NCBI RefSeq assembly: GCF_034702125.1
Contig: NC_085874.1
Coordinates: forward strand, 1,133,501-1,197,500
Reading direction: 5' to 3'
DNA length: 64,000 bases
Source of the DNA: Engraulis encrasicolus
Lineage: Eukaryota > Chordata > Actinopteri > Clupeiformes > Engraulidae
Shown piece after piece: positions 46,253-58,189 of the stretch. A program made the translations under genes and the position numbers. Every line of letters starts with the position of its first letter. Position 1 is the stretch's first letter. The notes beneath the pieces were generated by a model that worked only from the letters and a program-made list of their open reading frames with translations, made no database searches and was not told the origin of the DNA.

Positions 46253-46564
46253 CTACGAAAAAAAAAGTTGATTATGCTTTTTCCCACTGATAACAGTTCA
46301 TAAGTCAATAGGTCACTATTGGTGTCATGAAACTGATATCAATATATCCACTATCTTCACCATTTGAGTTAGTAGTTAAAGGGCAATTCTGGCCATTTCT
46401 TGAACATGTCACATCTGATGCAGACCAATGAAAGTTGATCAAAGGGGAAACCGTGAGAATGTTTCATGCGGGCAACGCAAAGTTAGCCAATTGCGCCGAT
46501 TTCTATTAAAGGGGGCGATATTGAGTCTGCACCTACTGTAACTAAAATAGATGTGAGATGTGAT

Positions 46565-47015
46565 ATTGAGTCTGCATAAACTAGATGCGTGTGAGATTTG
46601 AATGAAACCCTAAAGAGAGCATCATGATCTGCTTCACTAGTCACAGTACATGTTGACAAGCATGCTTCTTTTGGTGAAATTCAGCTTCCTACTGTTGATG
46701 GCATCCACATAGCTTCAAGCCGTGCCACTCCCACTACCCAGGCTTGACTTTAAGCATGGGGCACTTTTCCTTGTACAAATCGCTTTTTACCACCACACGT
46801 GCTTGACACCATCTAAAAAATGTTTTGTTTATCTTGGCATCATTAGATCACAGGACATGATTCCAATAACCCATATACTTAGTTTGTATGACTCTAATAA
46901 GAAGACCATGATTAACAAATTTGCATTAGATTGTGTCAAGCATATGTGGTGGTAAAAAGTTATTTGTACAAAGAAAAGTGCCCCATGCTTTAAGTCAAGC
47001 ATGGTGGTGGGACTG

Positions 47016-47096
<81 letters not shown>

Positions 47097-47385
47097 TTTA
47101 TTTTTATTTTATTTCTTCTTCACCCTTCTTCTGCATACTTGTTTTGCACCGGCCATGCATTTCATTACAAGTGACACGAAAGTGTCTCTATGTACATAAC
47201 AAATAAATATCCTTGAATCCTTGAATCCTGGAAATGGTTTGGAGCTGTATGGGTGAAATCAACAGTAGGAAGCTGAATTTCACCAAAAGTCGACATGTAC
47301 TGTGACTAATGAAGTAGATCATGATACTCTCTTTAGGGTTTCATTCAAATCATCTAGTTTAGCCAGGTGCAGACTCAAAATGTAA
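46565..47385. mobile_element. nested inverted-repeat element with LINE tail insert
   Basis: An outer pair (about 46580-46710 with 47250-47375, sharing GAATGAAACCCTAAAGAGAG) and an inner pair (46730-46806 with 46940-47014, sharing GACTTTAAGCATGGGGCAC) are both inverted. An L2 tail with a CA tract is inserted at 47015-47230. It is upstream of ncoa1 coding exon 1. Confidence 0.7.
47018..47230 (+). mobile_element. (CA)n tract plus L2 3' tail
   Basis: About 38 CA units, then CCTTTTATTTTTATTTTATT and CGAAAGTGTCTCTATGTACA, ending CTTGAATCCTTGAATCC. It is almost the same as the tail at 2770-2914, so the two copies are of one young subfamily. Confidence 0.85.
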
Positions 47386-47779
47386 AAGTTCAATGTAAGG
47401 CAAGGATGAAATGCACACCGATGACTTCCCTTTTAATTCCTTTCAATTTCAAGACGTTTCGAGCCAACACAGCCCCTTCTCAGACACTCTCTAGGAGTTG
47501 AACATAGGGGTGGACTCACTTTTGCACCAGCATAATTTCACAAAAGTGGAAAAAATATGCCATTTAAGTTATACTATTGATTACTTTTCTGTCGTAAGCT
47601 CAAAAGATGTTGTACTTGTATTACACTTACTCTAGGAGCATTTTGGGAATAACTTGTGTGTTTATTACTTCAGCCAGGAGGTTATATGATCGCCCGATTT
47701 CTGTGTTGGCATGTCCGTCTGTTCGTTCGCTGCTATTTTGTGGCCTGCCACAAGTGGTCGAGGTGAATTGAGAAATGAC

Positions 47780-48245
47780 AGGGCGTGCCTGCGAGGTGGA
47801 TTGATGGACAGTGACCACAGCCAGAATGTAGGCTGTAACGCACAGATTTGCTGTGCCTACATGGCTGCGTAGCCAATAGCACACCAAATAGGCCTAATAT
47901 CATAGGGGCTCTTCGCAGAGTTAATTGTTCTCCGAGTGTTTGACCTGTCAACCAAATCAGCTTTCGGAGTTCATTGTGCTCCAAGTGATTTCCTGTTCAG
48001 TTGAAGTTCACGAAGGGTGGAGATATTAATAATGGCGAACAGTAGTTAACAGTGATGATAGACAGCGCCAAGTTATCCAGTTCACTAAATTTAAGGTTAA
48101 TCAAAGTTGTTGTGTGACAGTCACCACAAAGCCAGACAGAATGCACAACGGGCAGATTTGCTGTGCCTGCATGGCTGAAGCCACACTTGCGTAGCCAATA
48201 GCACCAAAACATAATGTAATGTAATAATGTCATATAGGCCTAATG
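47780..48245. repeat. diverged direct repeat, ~110 bp
   Basis: The GCAGATTTGCTGTGCCTGCATGG and GCGTAGCCAATAGCAC blocks occur in both 47,800-47,885 and 48,125-48,240. No gene was recognised. Confidence 0.6.
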
Positions 48246-48269
48246 TCACGCATATCGTTGGAGTTAATT

Positions 48270-49748
48270 GGGTCATTTCACGTGAAATCAGACACTTTGG
48301 AACCCGACCGACACCGATTTCACTCATACTTGGTGTGCCATTCAGTAGCAAGGTAACACCCCAGAACTGCATTTGTGTGAATCTGACACGAATATTAAGG
48401 GAGAAACAGACAAGCAAAGGTTTAAGCTTACATATGGGTCATTTCACGTGAAAACAGACACTTTGGGACCCGACCGACACAGATTTCAATCATACTTGGT
48501 GTGCCTTTTAAGTAGCAAGGTAGCACCCCAGAACGGCATTTGTGTGAATCTGACACAAATATTAAGGGAGTAACAGACTAGCAAAGGTTTACATATGAGG
48601 GTAGGACACTATATTCAGCCTTGATTACTGTATATCAGTCGGTGTAAGTCACAAAAAGATGTCTGTGGTGTTGTTTGAGAGCTCTTTTCTGGCTATACAA
48701 ATTACACAAACAGCATGGAATACAACAACCCTCAGAATGAATTATGATAAATATTATGAAAATTGAATATCGAAATAACTTATATTTTAAAATGGCCAGT
48801 TCCTTGTGTAAACGTAGCCTGCAATGTCAATCACCTGAAATGCTGGTGTTTGGTACTTTTGTTCACTTCAGAGATATTGGGACACAAAAAATATATCATC
48901 ATGCAGATCATGAAGTAATAATATGGTAATACCATAGTAATATCACATGACAGCATGTCTATCGGAATATGAAACAAAAATGGTCAGTGTCCATGGTCCA
49001 AGGTTTCAAAAACTAAGGCATTCATTTATTCACACCAAATGATGATTTCTGAATGCTTGAACATTCCTTCTCTATGTACCGGTACCTGTGCAATCCTCCC
49101 TTCACGTTAAAGAGAGAAACAATGGTTACACGGTCATTTTGTACTCCACCAGTGCATTTGATACAGCAGCTGTGTCTAGTTTTTGACTAGGGGCCCACGA
49201 GGGTGCAGGGCCCACCAGGAAAATGCCCGCTATGCCAGATGGCCAGTCCAGCCATGTCCCTGACACTACTCTATTACTACTTTAATACAACTCCTTTCAA
49301 CCTTTATTTCCCATTATCTCTTAAATGAATAAAGAACCACAAACACCATTTTCAGGTGTTGTTCATGACCTTACAGGCTACGTTTAGACAACAAACCGGA
49401 CATTTTAAAATATAAGGGTTTTTGATATTCAATTTCAAATTTTTCAATTGATCATAATTCATATTCTGAAGGTTGTTGTATTCCATGCTATTTGTGTAAT
49501 CTGTAGAGCCAGAAAAGAGCTTTCAATCAACACCACAGACATCTTTTTGTGACTTACGGGGACTGATATAATCAAGGCTATGTAAACCTTTCCTGGTCTG
49601 TTTCTCCCTTAAATGAAGTTAATATTGGTGTCAGATTCACACAAATGCAGTTCTGGGGTGCTTCCATGCTACCAAAAAGGCACACCAAGTATGATTGGAA
49701 TCGGTATAGGTCAGATCCCAAAGTGTCTGATTTCACGTGAAATGACCC
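48270..49748. mobile_element. long-TIR element, termini GGGTCATTTCACGTGAAA, left end duplicated
   Basis: 48436-48800 and about 49390-49748 are inverted copies (shared: TTCACACAAATGC, AGATGTCTGTGGTGTTG). The outer end carries a CACGTG palindrome. A second left-end copy lies in tandem at 48270-48435. Related diverged sequence occurs near 52,010-52,160. No transposase was recognised. Confidence 0.8.
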
Positions 49749-50804
49749 TTGTGCAGAATATTATCTATTGTATTATATCTTACAGAAATGTGATGTCACA
49801 CCGCAGGACATATTTTCCTCAGTGACTGTGAAAACATCTTAAAAATGGCAAAAAATCGGGGAAATTACACAGACCACTGACAGTTATAAAAAACTTCAGC
49901 CTTTGAACAACATAATTCATTCCATTTTTTGCAAGAATTGGAATGCTTTTTTATTATTATTATTCATTCACTCTTGTCAACCATCCACTAAAACAGCGCA
50001 TTTTAAGTCCACCAACAAATTTGAACGAGACGATGAGCTTTCACCAGTTTGATCTACTTAGCACATCACATATGAAGTGTGGGGGACAGGTGGAGAGAAG
50101 GAGTTTAAGTTGGGTGTATGGCAAACTTTTTAGGGGTGTGGGACAACGCATCTACATACAGTATATGTCAGGGAACTTTTGGCTAACCAGTTCAAGGGTG
50201 TGTCACTGCAGAGTCGTGTGCCAATCCTTGCAACAAGCATCAACTGCAGGAGTTGCACGGTTCGTCTGCAATCGATTTGATCCCGCGAGAGCTTGACACC
50301 ATGTCTCATGTCGCGTCTTCATCACAACATGACTGAATTTGGTCAATTCGGAAACGATTGCTAACCATTATGCAACAATTCCAGTCCAGCATTGCTGATG
50401 GTCTATCTATGTAGAATGGGCCTAATGTTCAACTACCCAATGGATCTACATATACTTGTAATCATGAATGTCCTGAACCAGGACCATTGGACATTCCCAA
50501 TGCCCAAAGAGAATCAAGGTTATATTAAGGTGCTAAGGTTACATCATCAAAGAAATAGATTTTAACAAAAGAAATCATTTGCCTGACCATGATCTGTCTT
50601 CTTGTCTCTGGATTAGCACATTGACTCAGATTATGTTATGTTTATGGTAAGATTAAAAGAGAAATGGCAATGCTGCTTTACGACTGGTGGTTTTATATAT
50701 GGTTATAGATATTCCACATTCATGACAGGTTCTTCATGAATGTTGAGTCAATGTCACATTTAACAGTCATAAATGCTTTATGTGTCGTTTATAGCAGCTG
50801 CTAT
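49749..50804. other. no gene recognised
   Basis: Upstream of ncoa1. Short open frames here have no domain and no splice support. Confidence 0.4.
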
Positions 50805-51125
50805 GAATGTGTTGAAAGTGAAAGCCCAACTAACTCCCACTGTCATTGTGACACAGCACTCCACAGCACACAAGTGCACATGCACCCAACGAAATTGCAT
50901 TGATGCCTCACCCCTGCAAAGGGGCAGCCCCCAATGGCGCCCGAAAGGGAGCAGTGCAGCAGGACGGTACCATGCTCAGGGTACCTCAGTCATGGAGGAG
51001 GATGGGGGAGAGCACTGGTTAATTACTCCCCCACCAACCTGGCGTGTCAGGAGGAGTCAAACCGGCCACCTTTGGGTTACAAGTGTGACGCGTGACGCCC
51101 TAACCGCTTACCCATGACTGCCCAT
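50805..51125 (-). mobile_element. tRNA-derived SINE, near full length
   Basis: The minus strand starts GGGCAGTCATGGGTAAGCGG (A-box-like GGTAAGCGG) and continues GTGGCCGGTTTGACTCC (B-box-like), then a body with GGCGCCATTGGGGGCTGCCC. It is the same family as the interrupted copy at 54146-54790. Confidence 0.8.
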
Positions 51126-51618
51126 GTTATGAAGGGACCCCTAAAGTAACGTGTAATCGAGAAGATTACCCCACCTGACACTCCACCCAAAGTAGCATTA
51201 GCATTTTTTGTAGATTGTCAGCTGGACTAGTCCTGCCAGGTGGGGTAATATTACAGTATTCTGCTACTACTTTACTAAACCTAAGTTATTTCACCCCAAA
51301 AGTCACATTATCTCAGCACATTATCAAAGATGAGATTTTCTGGAGATGTTACTCAACAACAGCCTAACTTTTATATTTCATGATTTGTATGGTACTGTTC
51401 ATGGTTGCATTCTATGATTTTTGTTTAATTTAGCCTGAAGATAGCTTTCAAGCAATGTCATCAATTGAATGTACCAATAGCGGATCAATACATACCACCA
51501 ACCTAATTCAGATTCAGATTGACTCTGAAGAAGACGTGACGACGTTGAAACGTTAGTCTTGGCACTTTGGCAATAAAATTTGCCCAATGTAATTTTTCCA
51601 CATAGATGCTCAGGTGAC

Positions 51619-51975
51619 TAGGGCTGCCCAATTATGAGAAAAATCAATATCAGGATTATTTCAGTAAATATTGATATTACAATTTTTTTTAGATGATATT
51701 TCTTTTAAAGATAAATAATAGTGATAAACAATTCACAATCTTCTCTCCCTTCTGCAGTGTGAGTGGAGGGCCATAGAGAGACACAGTGTTCTGCATGAGT
51801 GTTGGTTAGCAAGTCTGCTCTGTGCTCGCAATGGCTCAAGTGGAGGGGAATGTATTACACTTCACGTAGTCTACCTTTTTGGCAGTATACAAAAATATTG
51901 TTTCAAATCGATATTATAAAATGTAACATTGTTTGATTGTTTGATATCACGATATAAATTCGATGCACACGCCTA
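51619..51975. mobile_element. hAT-type MITE, TIR TAGGGCTGC
   Basis: Flanks CAGGTGAC (51611-51618) and CCGGTGAC (51976-51983) form an 8-bp target duplication with one change. The body matches 26517-26869 (ATTATGAGAAAAATCAATAT; GTGTTCTGCATGAGTGTTGG). Confidence 0.82.
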
Positions 51976-52159
51976 CCGGTGACTCTTCTTTGCCTGTTAA
52001 TTCAGACCTTCTTAGTTCGTTTCTCCTTTAATATTGGTGCCAGATTCCTACAAATGCACATCTAGAGCTCTACTTTTCACTAAAAAGATAGGCTACAGCA
52101 AGTTTCATTAAAATCCATTCTGTGCAGGCCCCAAAGTTCTGTTTTCACATGGAATGTCC

Positions 52160-53300
52160 CAAGTGCTAAGTAATAGGATGTGGCAGTGGGCTGTGCAAAA
52201 CAGAAAACTGAGTTGCATGCTATTTCTGTGTTCCACTATTACAATTTGATATTGCTATACTAATGTTGCTGTTATATAACTCATGTTGTTCAGACAAGTA
52301 TGTTGTATTCACACTCACCTAGAAGTGTGTCTAATACCAGGGTTTTATTGTTTTTATTGTTGTTGTTATTTATAGGCCTATCTTGAGTTGTGTGTAAATT
52401 GAAAGGGGCTTTGAATCTGATTGTATTGTGTAATGATTACAATTAAGGCCTTCTATTCGAGAAATATCACACAGATTCACAAACATGTCGTGAGCATTTC
52501 ATCAATCATTAATCATTCGTTTGATGTGGCCTTCTGTAGCTAGGTGTATGCCTTTCCTGATTAGGGGGAAAAACAACAGTAGGATGCAATCCACCGTGAC
52601 CCCACATTATAGCTGTCAGTAACAGAAAAAAGTTTTGTTGACAACAATAAACCAATGTGTTGTTCAGACATGACAGACAGATGTTATGATTGTTGACATT
52701 AGTCGCTTTGTTTATGAGTATTCACACGCGCGAGGGATGACTATAACTAAGAAAAACGCAATATGTCATCACGTGCCAACGTTTTATATCTTCTTTCATG
52801 TATGGTCGCAACCTGGATGCAGCAAGCTAACTCTTACGCACATGCAAAATAAGGTTGCTCGGACCCAAACATTTGTTGCGCACTGGACTTACTAACCACT
52901 GTTGAGTTGCACGAGTGGTAAATGCTGTCAAGGACAGAATGTAAGTGTTGCACGGAGGACTAGTTGTGTGTGTACGTGTAAAATTGATTCGTTGTCAGAT
53001 CTCGAAATGTCTAGCAACTTTAAGCTAGCTAGCTTGCTAAACAGCTAGCCAAGTTCTTTCTGGCTAGCAAGCCACCAAGTAGCTTTACTAACATACCTGA
53101 TAAAAGGATCTGTTATTTGCATGCTTAGATGCAAAATCTGAAACGGACATTGGCCGCTGTTCCAGGTTAGTTTTATAGCTGACATGTAGGCCGTCGGTAA
53201 AATGTGACTGATCAAAAGTTTCTGGACAGAAATTATGAGACATTCTAGTAGTTGGATATGAACAACCCTGCAATTATACAGCAACACAGTTGTAGGGCTG
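52160..53300. other. no gene recognised
   Basis: Region between repeats upstream of ncoa1. No coding exon found on either strand. Confidence 0.4.
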
Positions 53301-53620
53301 GCTGGCTGCATGAAGACGTTCCCTACCTAGTGCTCGCCACACGTCGTCGGTTGTGTTTCCATTGGTTGGTTCTTTTGAAAAAATATATTTCAAAATAAAA
53401 CCTTAACTAGCCTTCACTTGTGTATATATCGCTAATACGAGTTGCTGTGGAGCATTAATTCTGGGATCGCAGTGTGCTGCCCACCGCCATTTCCAACCAT
53501 TACACAAATAAACAGAGAGCAGTGTCGTACAGGCACGTAACATGACGTCAGGAAAGCGCGTTCCCGCAAAATCGTGCATTACTGGTGAAAGTCTGAAAAC
53601 TGCCACAACCAACTACAAGG
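53240..53620 (-). promoter_or_regulatory. possible ncoa1 promoter / first-exon region
   Basis: A locally CpG-richer stretch with a consensus cAMP-response element TGACGTCA at 53543-53550 and CCAAT-type boxes (CCAAT on the minus strand near 53360-53370). The ncoa1 5' non-coding exon must start somewhere right of 46,252. The link to ncoa1 is a guess. Confidence 0.25.
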
Positions 53621-53699
53621 TCTTCGGACTGACATTCCTGACCCAGTTTTTCCCTCTGAAAATTCTAATGGATGTTTTTTTTTTTTTTTCAAAGAGTGG

Positions 53700-53751
53700 A
53701 AAAAAAAATATTATTGTTGTTGTTATTATTATAACAATAATAATAACTAAC

Positions 53752-53782
<31 letters not shown>
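53700..53782. repeat. AT-rich simple repeat and (GAT)n
   Basis: TTATTGTTGTTATTATTATA followed by about nine GAT units. Confidence 0.85.
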
Positions 53783-54145
53783 TAATTAGGCCTATTAGGC
53801 TGTATAATGTCAATATTGTAACAGCATTTAGGGAAAGGGTAACAAATTTGCCTTTGACATTGGCCATTCATTTTCAAAAAGATACTTGACGAAATCTGTG
53901 AGTGATTGCATTCCAGGTATCTGGCTAAACCATAAGTTAACCTTGTGTTAGTTAGAGGTAGGCCTACATCATGTAATAGAGGAGCAGTCCTTAGTTTCTC
54001 AACTAAATGACACATGTGGGCTGTAGACAGCCTACAAGTGTCATGTCATCGACTTCATGTTGATTAACTTAGCCAGGTTTATCACTTAACCATGTTCTTC
54101 GAATATCCACCTGAAAACTGATCCCAACAATAAATAGTGATGATC

Positions 54146-54790
54146 AAAGTGAAAGTCCATCAGGGAAACTCCCATCGTCATTGTGATTGTCACACAGCAG
54201 CACTCCATAACACACAGTGCTCAACATTGCACATAGGGCTGCACAAATATTCGAAAATTGTGATAAAATCGTGAAATCGGAGTAGATTTAAATCGTGATT
54301 TAATCGTGGCAATAGTGACCTACCTTTGAGAGCGTCCTTGAAGACAGAACATACTGACAGGCTGGTGTTTCTGGACAGAAATCTGTCCACCTAAGTTTCA
54401 TGCTATTGCCTTTACATAATTATTACAATTCATTTTATTTTTATTCATTTATTTTTTACTCATCCGGTATATAATTCATTCTTGGTTATATTTCATAATG
54501 TTATAATTTTCAAAAAAAATCTGCAAAAAAATCAATAATCGTGATTAATAATCGTGATTACGATTTTGACCAAAATAATCGTGATTATGATTTTTTCCAT
54601 AATCGTGCAGCCCTAATTGCACTCAACAAAATTGCATTTTATGCCTCACCCGTGCAAGGGGGCAGCCACAAATAGTGTGGCAGTGCAGCAGAACGGAACC
54701 ATGCTCAGGGCACCTCAGTCATGGATGAGGACGGTGGAGTGCAGTGGTTTATTAGTCCCCCACCAACCTGGTGGGTCGGGACAATTAGAG
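54146..54790 (-). mobile_element. SINE interrupted by a hAT MITE
   Basis: 54146-54233 and 54616-54790 together form the SINE family seen at 50805-51125 (GAAACTCCCATCGTCATTGT; GGGGCAGCC; CCACCAACCTGGTGGGTCGG). It is split at one point by 54234-54615. The tRNA-like end is missing. Confidence 0.8.
54234..54615. mobile_element. hAT-type MITE (TAGGGCTGCAC...GTGCAGCCCTA) inside a SINE
   Basis: 382 bp. The flanks ATTGCACA (54226-54233) and ATTGCACT (54616-54623) are an 8-bp duplication with one change. The interior is rich in AATCGTGATT-type repeats. Confidence 0.87.
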
Positions 54791-55052
54791 GACTCTACTG
54801 TCCTACTAAGGCTAAGTGCAGTAACTACGCCAACATGGAAACTGAGAAAAGACCTTCAAAGTACTTGGTACAAATTTGACATTGCAATATCTCTAAAACG
54901 GGACACATCTAGACCATAGACTTTGTCACAAAATAAAGGAGGGGTTATGAAGACTATTTTCTGTCTAAACCCCAAAAAAATGTTACTGCACTTTGCTTTT
55001 GGGCACTCTTTCTGAAAGGGTACCAATTATTTCCATTTGAGGGTAGTTTGGC

Positions 55053-57309
55053 TGTTCTCTTTCATGGACTCGGTTCACCATCTCTATGGGAGACGCTCAT
55101 TGGTTGTTCAACCTGACGAAGACGTCTTTTATCACTCCTGATTGGGCAAGCTGCGTTGGGGGCGGGACGCCATCTGTTTTGCGTGCAAACCTCGATTTCG
55201 ATCTCTTCGGCTGACTGCTTGACCGACTGGGTTTAACTGTCCATAACAAGTGCTTTGTGTGCAACTTCGCTGGGTGCCCAATCAAGACGAAGAAGTACCG
55301 TCTCGACTGAAGAAAGTGGTTTCTACTCATAACTAAACTAGTATAACTAAACTGCTTCATTCGACGAAATTAAAGTGGTAGTTCGCTATTTTAGACATTA
55401 AGCCCTGTTTGTGTGACTTCTGGGGTGAAGTAGAGATGTTCTCATCACAATTTTGACATTTGGTGCTGAACGGAGCATTTGGGTATCCAAGACTGCAGCC
55501 CCCCCACCTTTACATTGACTCCAATGAAGCACTCAAGCAATCGATCATAAAATGGCATTAAACTTTCGTTTGCAGAGACATGAAACTCACCGAGTGGTCA
55601 GAGGTGGGCAGCGATACGTTGGCTCGAAAATCACCGCGAAATACGCTTCCAGAGAAGATATATTCATTATTGTCCGTCTTCATTGATTGTATTGGTTTGA
55701 CTAGTATTACTCCGCGCGACCGGAAATGGGGGTGCGTTTGTTTACGTTACTATCTATGGTTTGTATGCAAGCTGTAGTTTTTGTAGCCAGTCCCGCTCAA
55801 AGATAGCCGTTCTACCTCGTTCCTTGATGTCTACATAAACAACACACTATCGCTACCTACTGGCTGGATGTCTACTGCTATTCAACGGCGCCTGGGGAAA
55901 AATAGGTCCGCCAAATGCTAAACAACAGTTAGAAGGCATATTTCGCTGCAATTTTCGGGTCAATTTATCGCTGTCTACCACTGACCACACGGTGAGTTCC
56001 ATGTCTTCTCAAACAAAAGTTTAATGCCATTTTATAATCGATTGCTTGAGTGCTTCATTGGAGTCAATGTAAAGGTGGGGGGGCTGCAGTCTTGGATACC
56101 CAAATGCTCCGTTCAGCACCAAATGTCAAAATTGTGATGAGAACATCTCTACTTCACCCCAGAAATCACACAAACAGGGCTTAATGTCTAAAATAGCGAA
56201 CTACCACTTTAAAGAACTGTGGTTGAAAAACTGTGTAACTGCTGAGTCACTGACAAGCCGCTAAGCCTGCTACGTCTTGCTAGTGTGTTTACCTTAGCAT
56301 TATAGGCTGCCACACCGTCTGGCTCTATGATGGCTACTTCTGCTTCTGCTGCGAGAAGAGGAAGAAAAGGACCTCCGTGAATGCCCCAAAGGCTGTGGAT
56401 TCTCTATCTCGGCCAAGGACCCACACACTGTCTGCATTGTCTGCCTCGGCTATGCCCACACCCGTGATGCCCTCACCGGCGGAGAGTGTATTGAGTGTCG
56501 AGAGCTCAGTGCTAATGCCCTGGAATGCCGTGTCTTTCCTGAGCCACACGATAGCCACACACGCCAGTGGCTGCTACGGTGAGATCGTCATGGAGACACC
56601 GGATGTACCAGAGAAAGGGCTCAGCTGGTCAGTTCCTTCCACTCGACGACGCCCCACAGCAACGCCATGGCTTACTTGGTTTCCGAGCCAGAGGAGGAGG
56701 AGGTCACCGCGGCTAGCGACAGGGGTCCCCCGCCTCTCGAGACTCGTGCAGCGCATGAGACATTCACTGCCCACGAGGGCCACTACTCTCCAACGGACCA
56801 TTTCTACGAGATCTGCGAGAGGGCGGCTGTGAGGTTGGAGGTACCCTGGCCAGAACCGCAACCGCTTCGACCCAGGGCATGGCTCGACGGCAGGCCTCTC
56901 CAGCGTCCACCCATCAATTGAAAACTCTTCCTGCTGTTCCAGGAGGTGGCGGGTCACGTGTGCCTACCCCAGGTCAAGTGCAATCGGGAGTGATTGTAAC
57001 ACTCCCATTGAGATGGTGAACTGAGTCCATGAAAGAGAAGAATAAGTCATGTACTGTATACAGTATGTACCCAGTTCTCTGAATGAGAAGAGGGAGCCAT
57101 CTCTTTGTGACACCCGTCTTGCGCCATCCAAAGAGAGCATGACTCGAAAAGAGAGGTTTGCACGCAAAACAGATGTTTTTGGCAAAGTGGGCGTCCCGCC
57201 CCCAACGCAGCTCGCCCAATCAGGAGTGATTAAAGACGGTCTTGTCAGGTCCAACAGCCAATGAGCGTCTCCCATAGAGATGGCTCCCTCATCTCATTCA
57301 GAGAACCGT
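55053..57309 (+). mobile_element. DIRS-like retroelement remnant with inverted terminal repeats
   Basis: 55053-55210 and 57135-57309 are inverted copies (shared: GAGACGCTCATTGGNTGTT, CTGCGTTGGGGGCGGGACG). A further complement of the left edge (GGTGAACTGAGTCCATGAAA) is at 57010-57037. Inside, the plus strand at 56352-56578 encodes ECPKGCGFSISAKDPHTVCI, VCLGYAHTRDALTGGECIEC, then stop: the Cys/His gag-like block of fish DIRS elements. RT and recombinase are absent, and a TTAA MITE is inserted at 55374. Confidence 0.65.
55374..56208. mobile_element. TTAA transposon with ~200-bp TIRs
   Basis: 835 bp. The ends AGTGGTAGTTCGCTATTTTA / TAAAATAGCGAACTACCACT are perfect inverted repeats of about 200 bp, flanked on both sides by TTAA (55370-55373, 56209-56212). 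This is a piggyBac/Kolobok-type target; no transposase. Confidence 0.88.
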
Positions 57310-57825
57310 GGACATATACATGCCCTATAGTTTCCCTCTCCCTCCACTAATTCTTTGGTTGGCATTGAGCTCTAACCTGTTCTCCACGCACCAGGATGAC
57401 AACGTCTCAATTTCATTTAGATATGCTGTTTTGTCATTGGAGATCAACCACTGTGTCATCAGCTAATTTAACTATGCCGTTGGAGTTGTGAATTGCTCTG
57501 CAGTCATAGGTATTTTTTTCAGCCTGGATACTAGTTTGGATGGGGCAATGGTATTAAATTCAAAGCTGTAGTCAATACCATTTTATGAGCAAGCCCTCTT
57601 TGTTACTGAATACCTTACAAAATAATTACAAACCCACTTTTTACATTTTATTGTGTTGTAATAGAACAATGCAAGTCTGGAGCAATTTATGATGCGATAG
57701 GCCTATTATAGGGCCCACATTTTTTCATTTAACTTATCCTGATAGTTACACAGAGGCAACAAACAGTAAGTGGACAGAATAATGGACAACTAGAGAGGAA
57801 ACATCAGTAAAAATGAGTGCAAACG
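57310..57825. other. no feature beyond a candidate poly(A) signal
   Basis: Downstream of the P450 gene. The minus-strand AATAAA at 57647-57652 lies 421 bp past the stop and could end its transcript. Confidence 0.4.
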
Positions 57826-57998
57826 GCCCTACCGCAGCTGTAACGGTAGGGCACTCGTCTGCTACGTGGCCGACCCGGATTTGATTCCAGCCCGGGTCAT
57901 TTGCAGATCCTTCCCACTCTCTCTCCTTTGTCTCTCTCTCCCCACTCGCTTCCTGTCACTCCTTCACTCTCCTATCATACAAATACAGTCACAAAGAC
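57826..57998 (+). mobile_element. tRNA-derived SINE
   Basis: CAGCTGTAACGGTAGGGCAC (A-box region) and GACCCGGATTTGATTCCAGC (B-box region), then the TTTGCAGATCCTTCCCACTC body and CTCTCT. The same family appears at 59288, 60587 and 60826. Confidence 0.75.
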
Positions 57999-58072
57999 CC
58001 AAAAATATATTTTGAAAAATGAATGCAAACTAATAGGTTTCTGTCGGTAAAAAGGTAACTATTAGCAGAAGC

Positions 58073-58189
58073 CTATCTCCTCTCAATAAAGTGTAGGTTC
58101 AATTGCCTGTCAGTAACCAACACTGTGCGATTGAAGACTTTCAAATCGCCCACGCTTTGGTCTGGTTTAATCTTGTACAGCTTGATGAT
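58073..58189 (-). CDS. cyp27a: cyp27a-like last exon
   Basis: Encodes [38 protein letters not shown] and a TAG stop at 58073-58075. It corresponds to the C-terminal beta region of CYP27A (human ...RIVLVPNKKVGLQFLQR). A minus-strand AATAAA at 57647-57652 is a plausible poly(A) signal. Confidence 0.94.
   Translation of the reverse strand: MIKLYKIKPDQSVGDLKVFNRTVLVTDRQLNLHFIERR

Noticed and set aside
56377..56832. 151-codon Ser/Arg-rich frame as a host gene
   Set aside because: The neighbouring frame carries the DIRS gag-like Cys block; this frame is its shadow plus flanking sequence.
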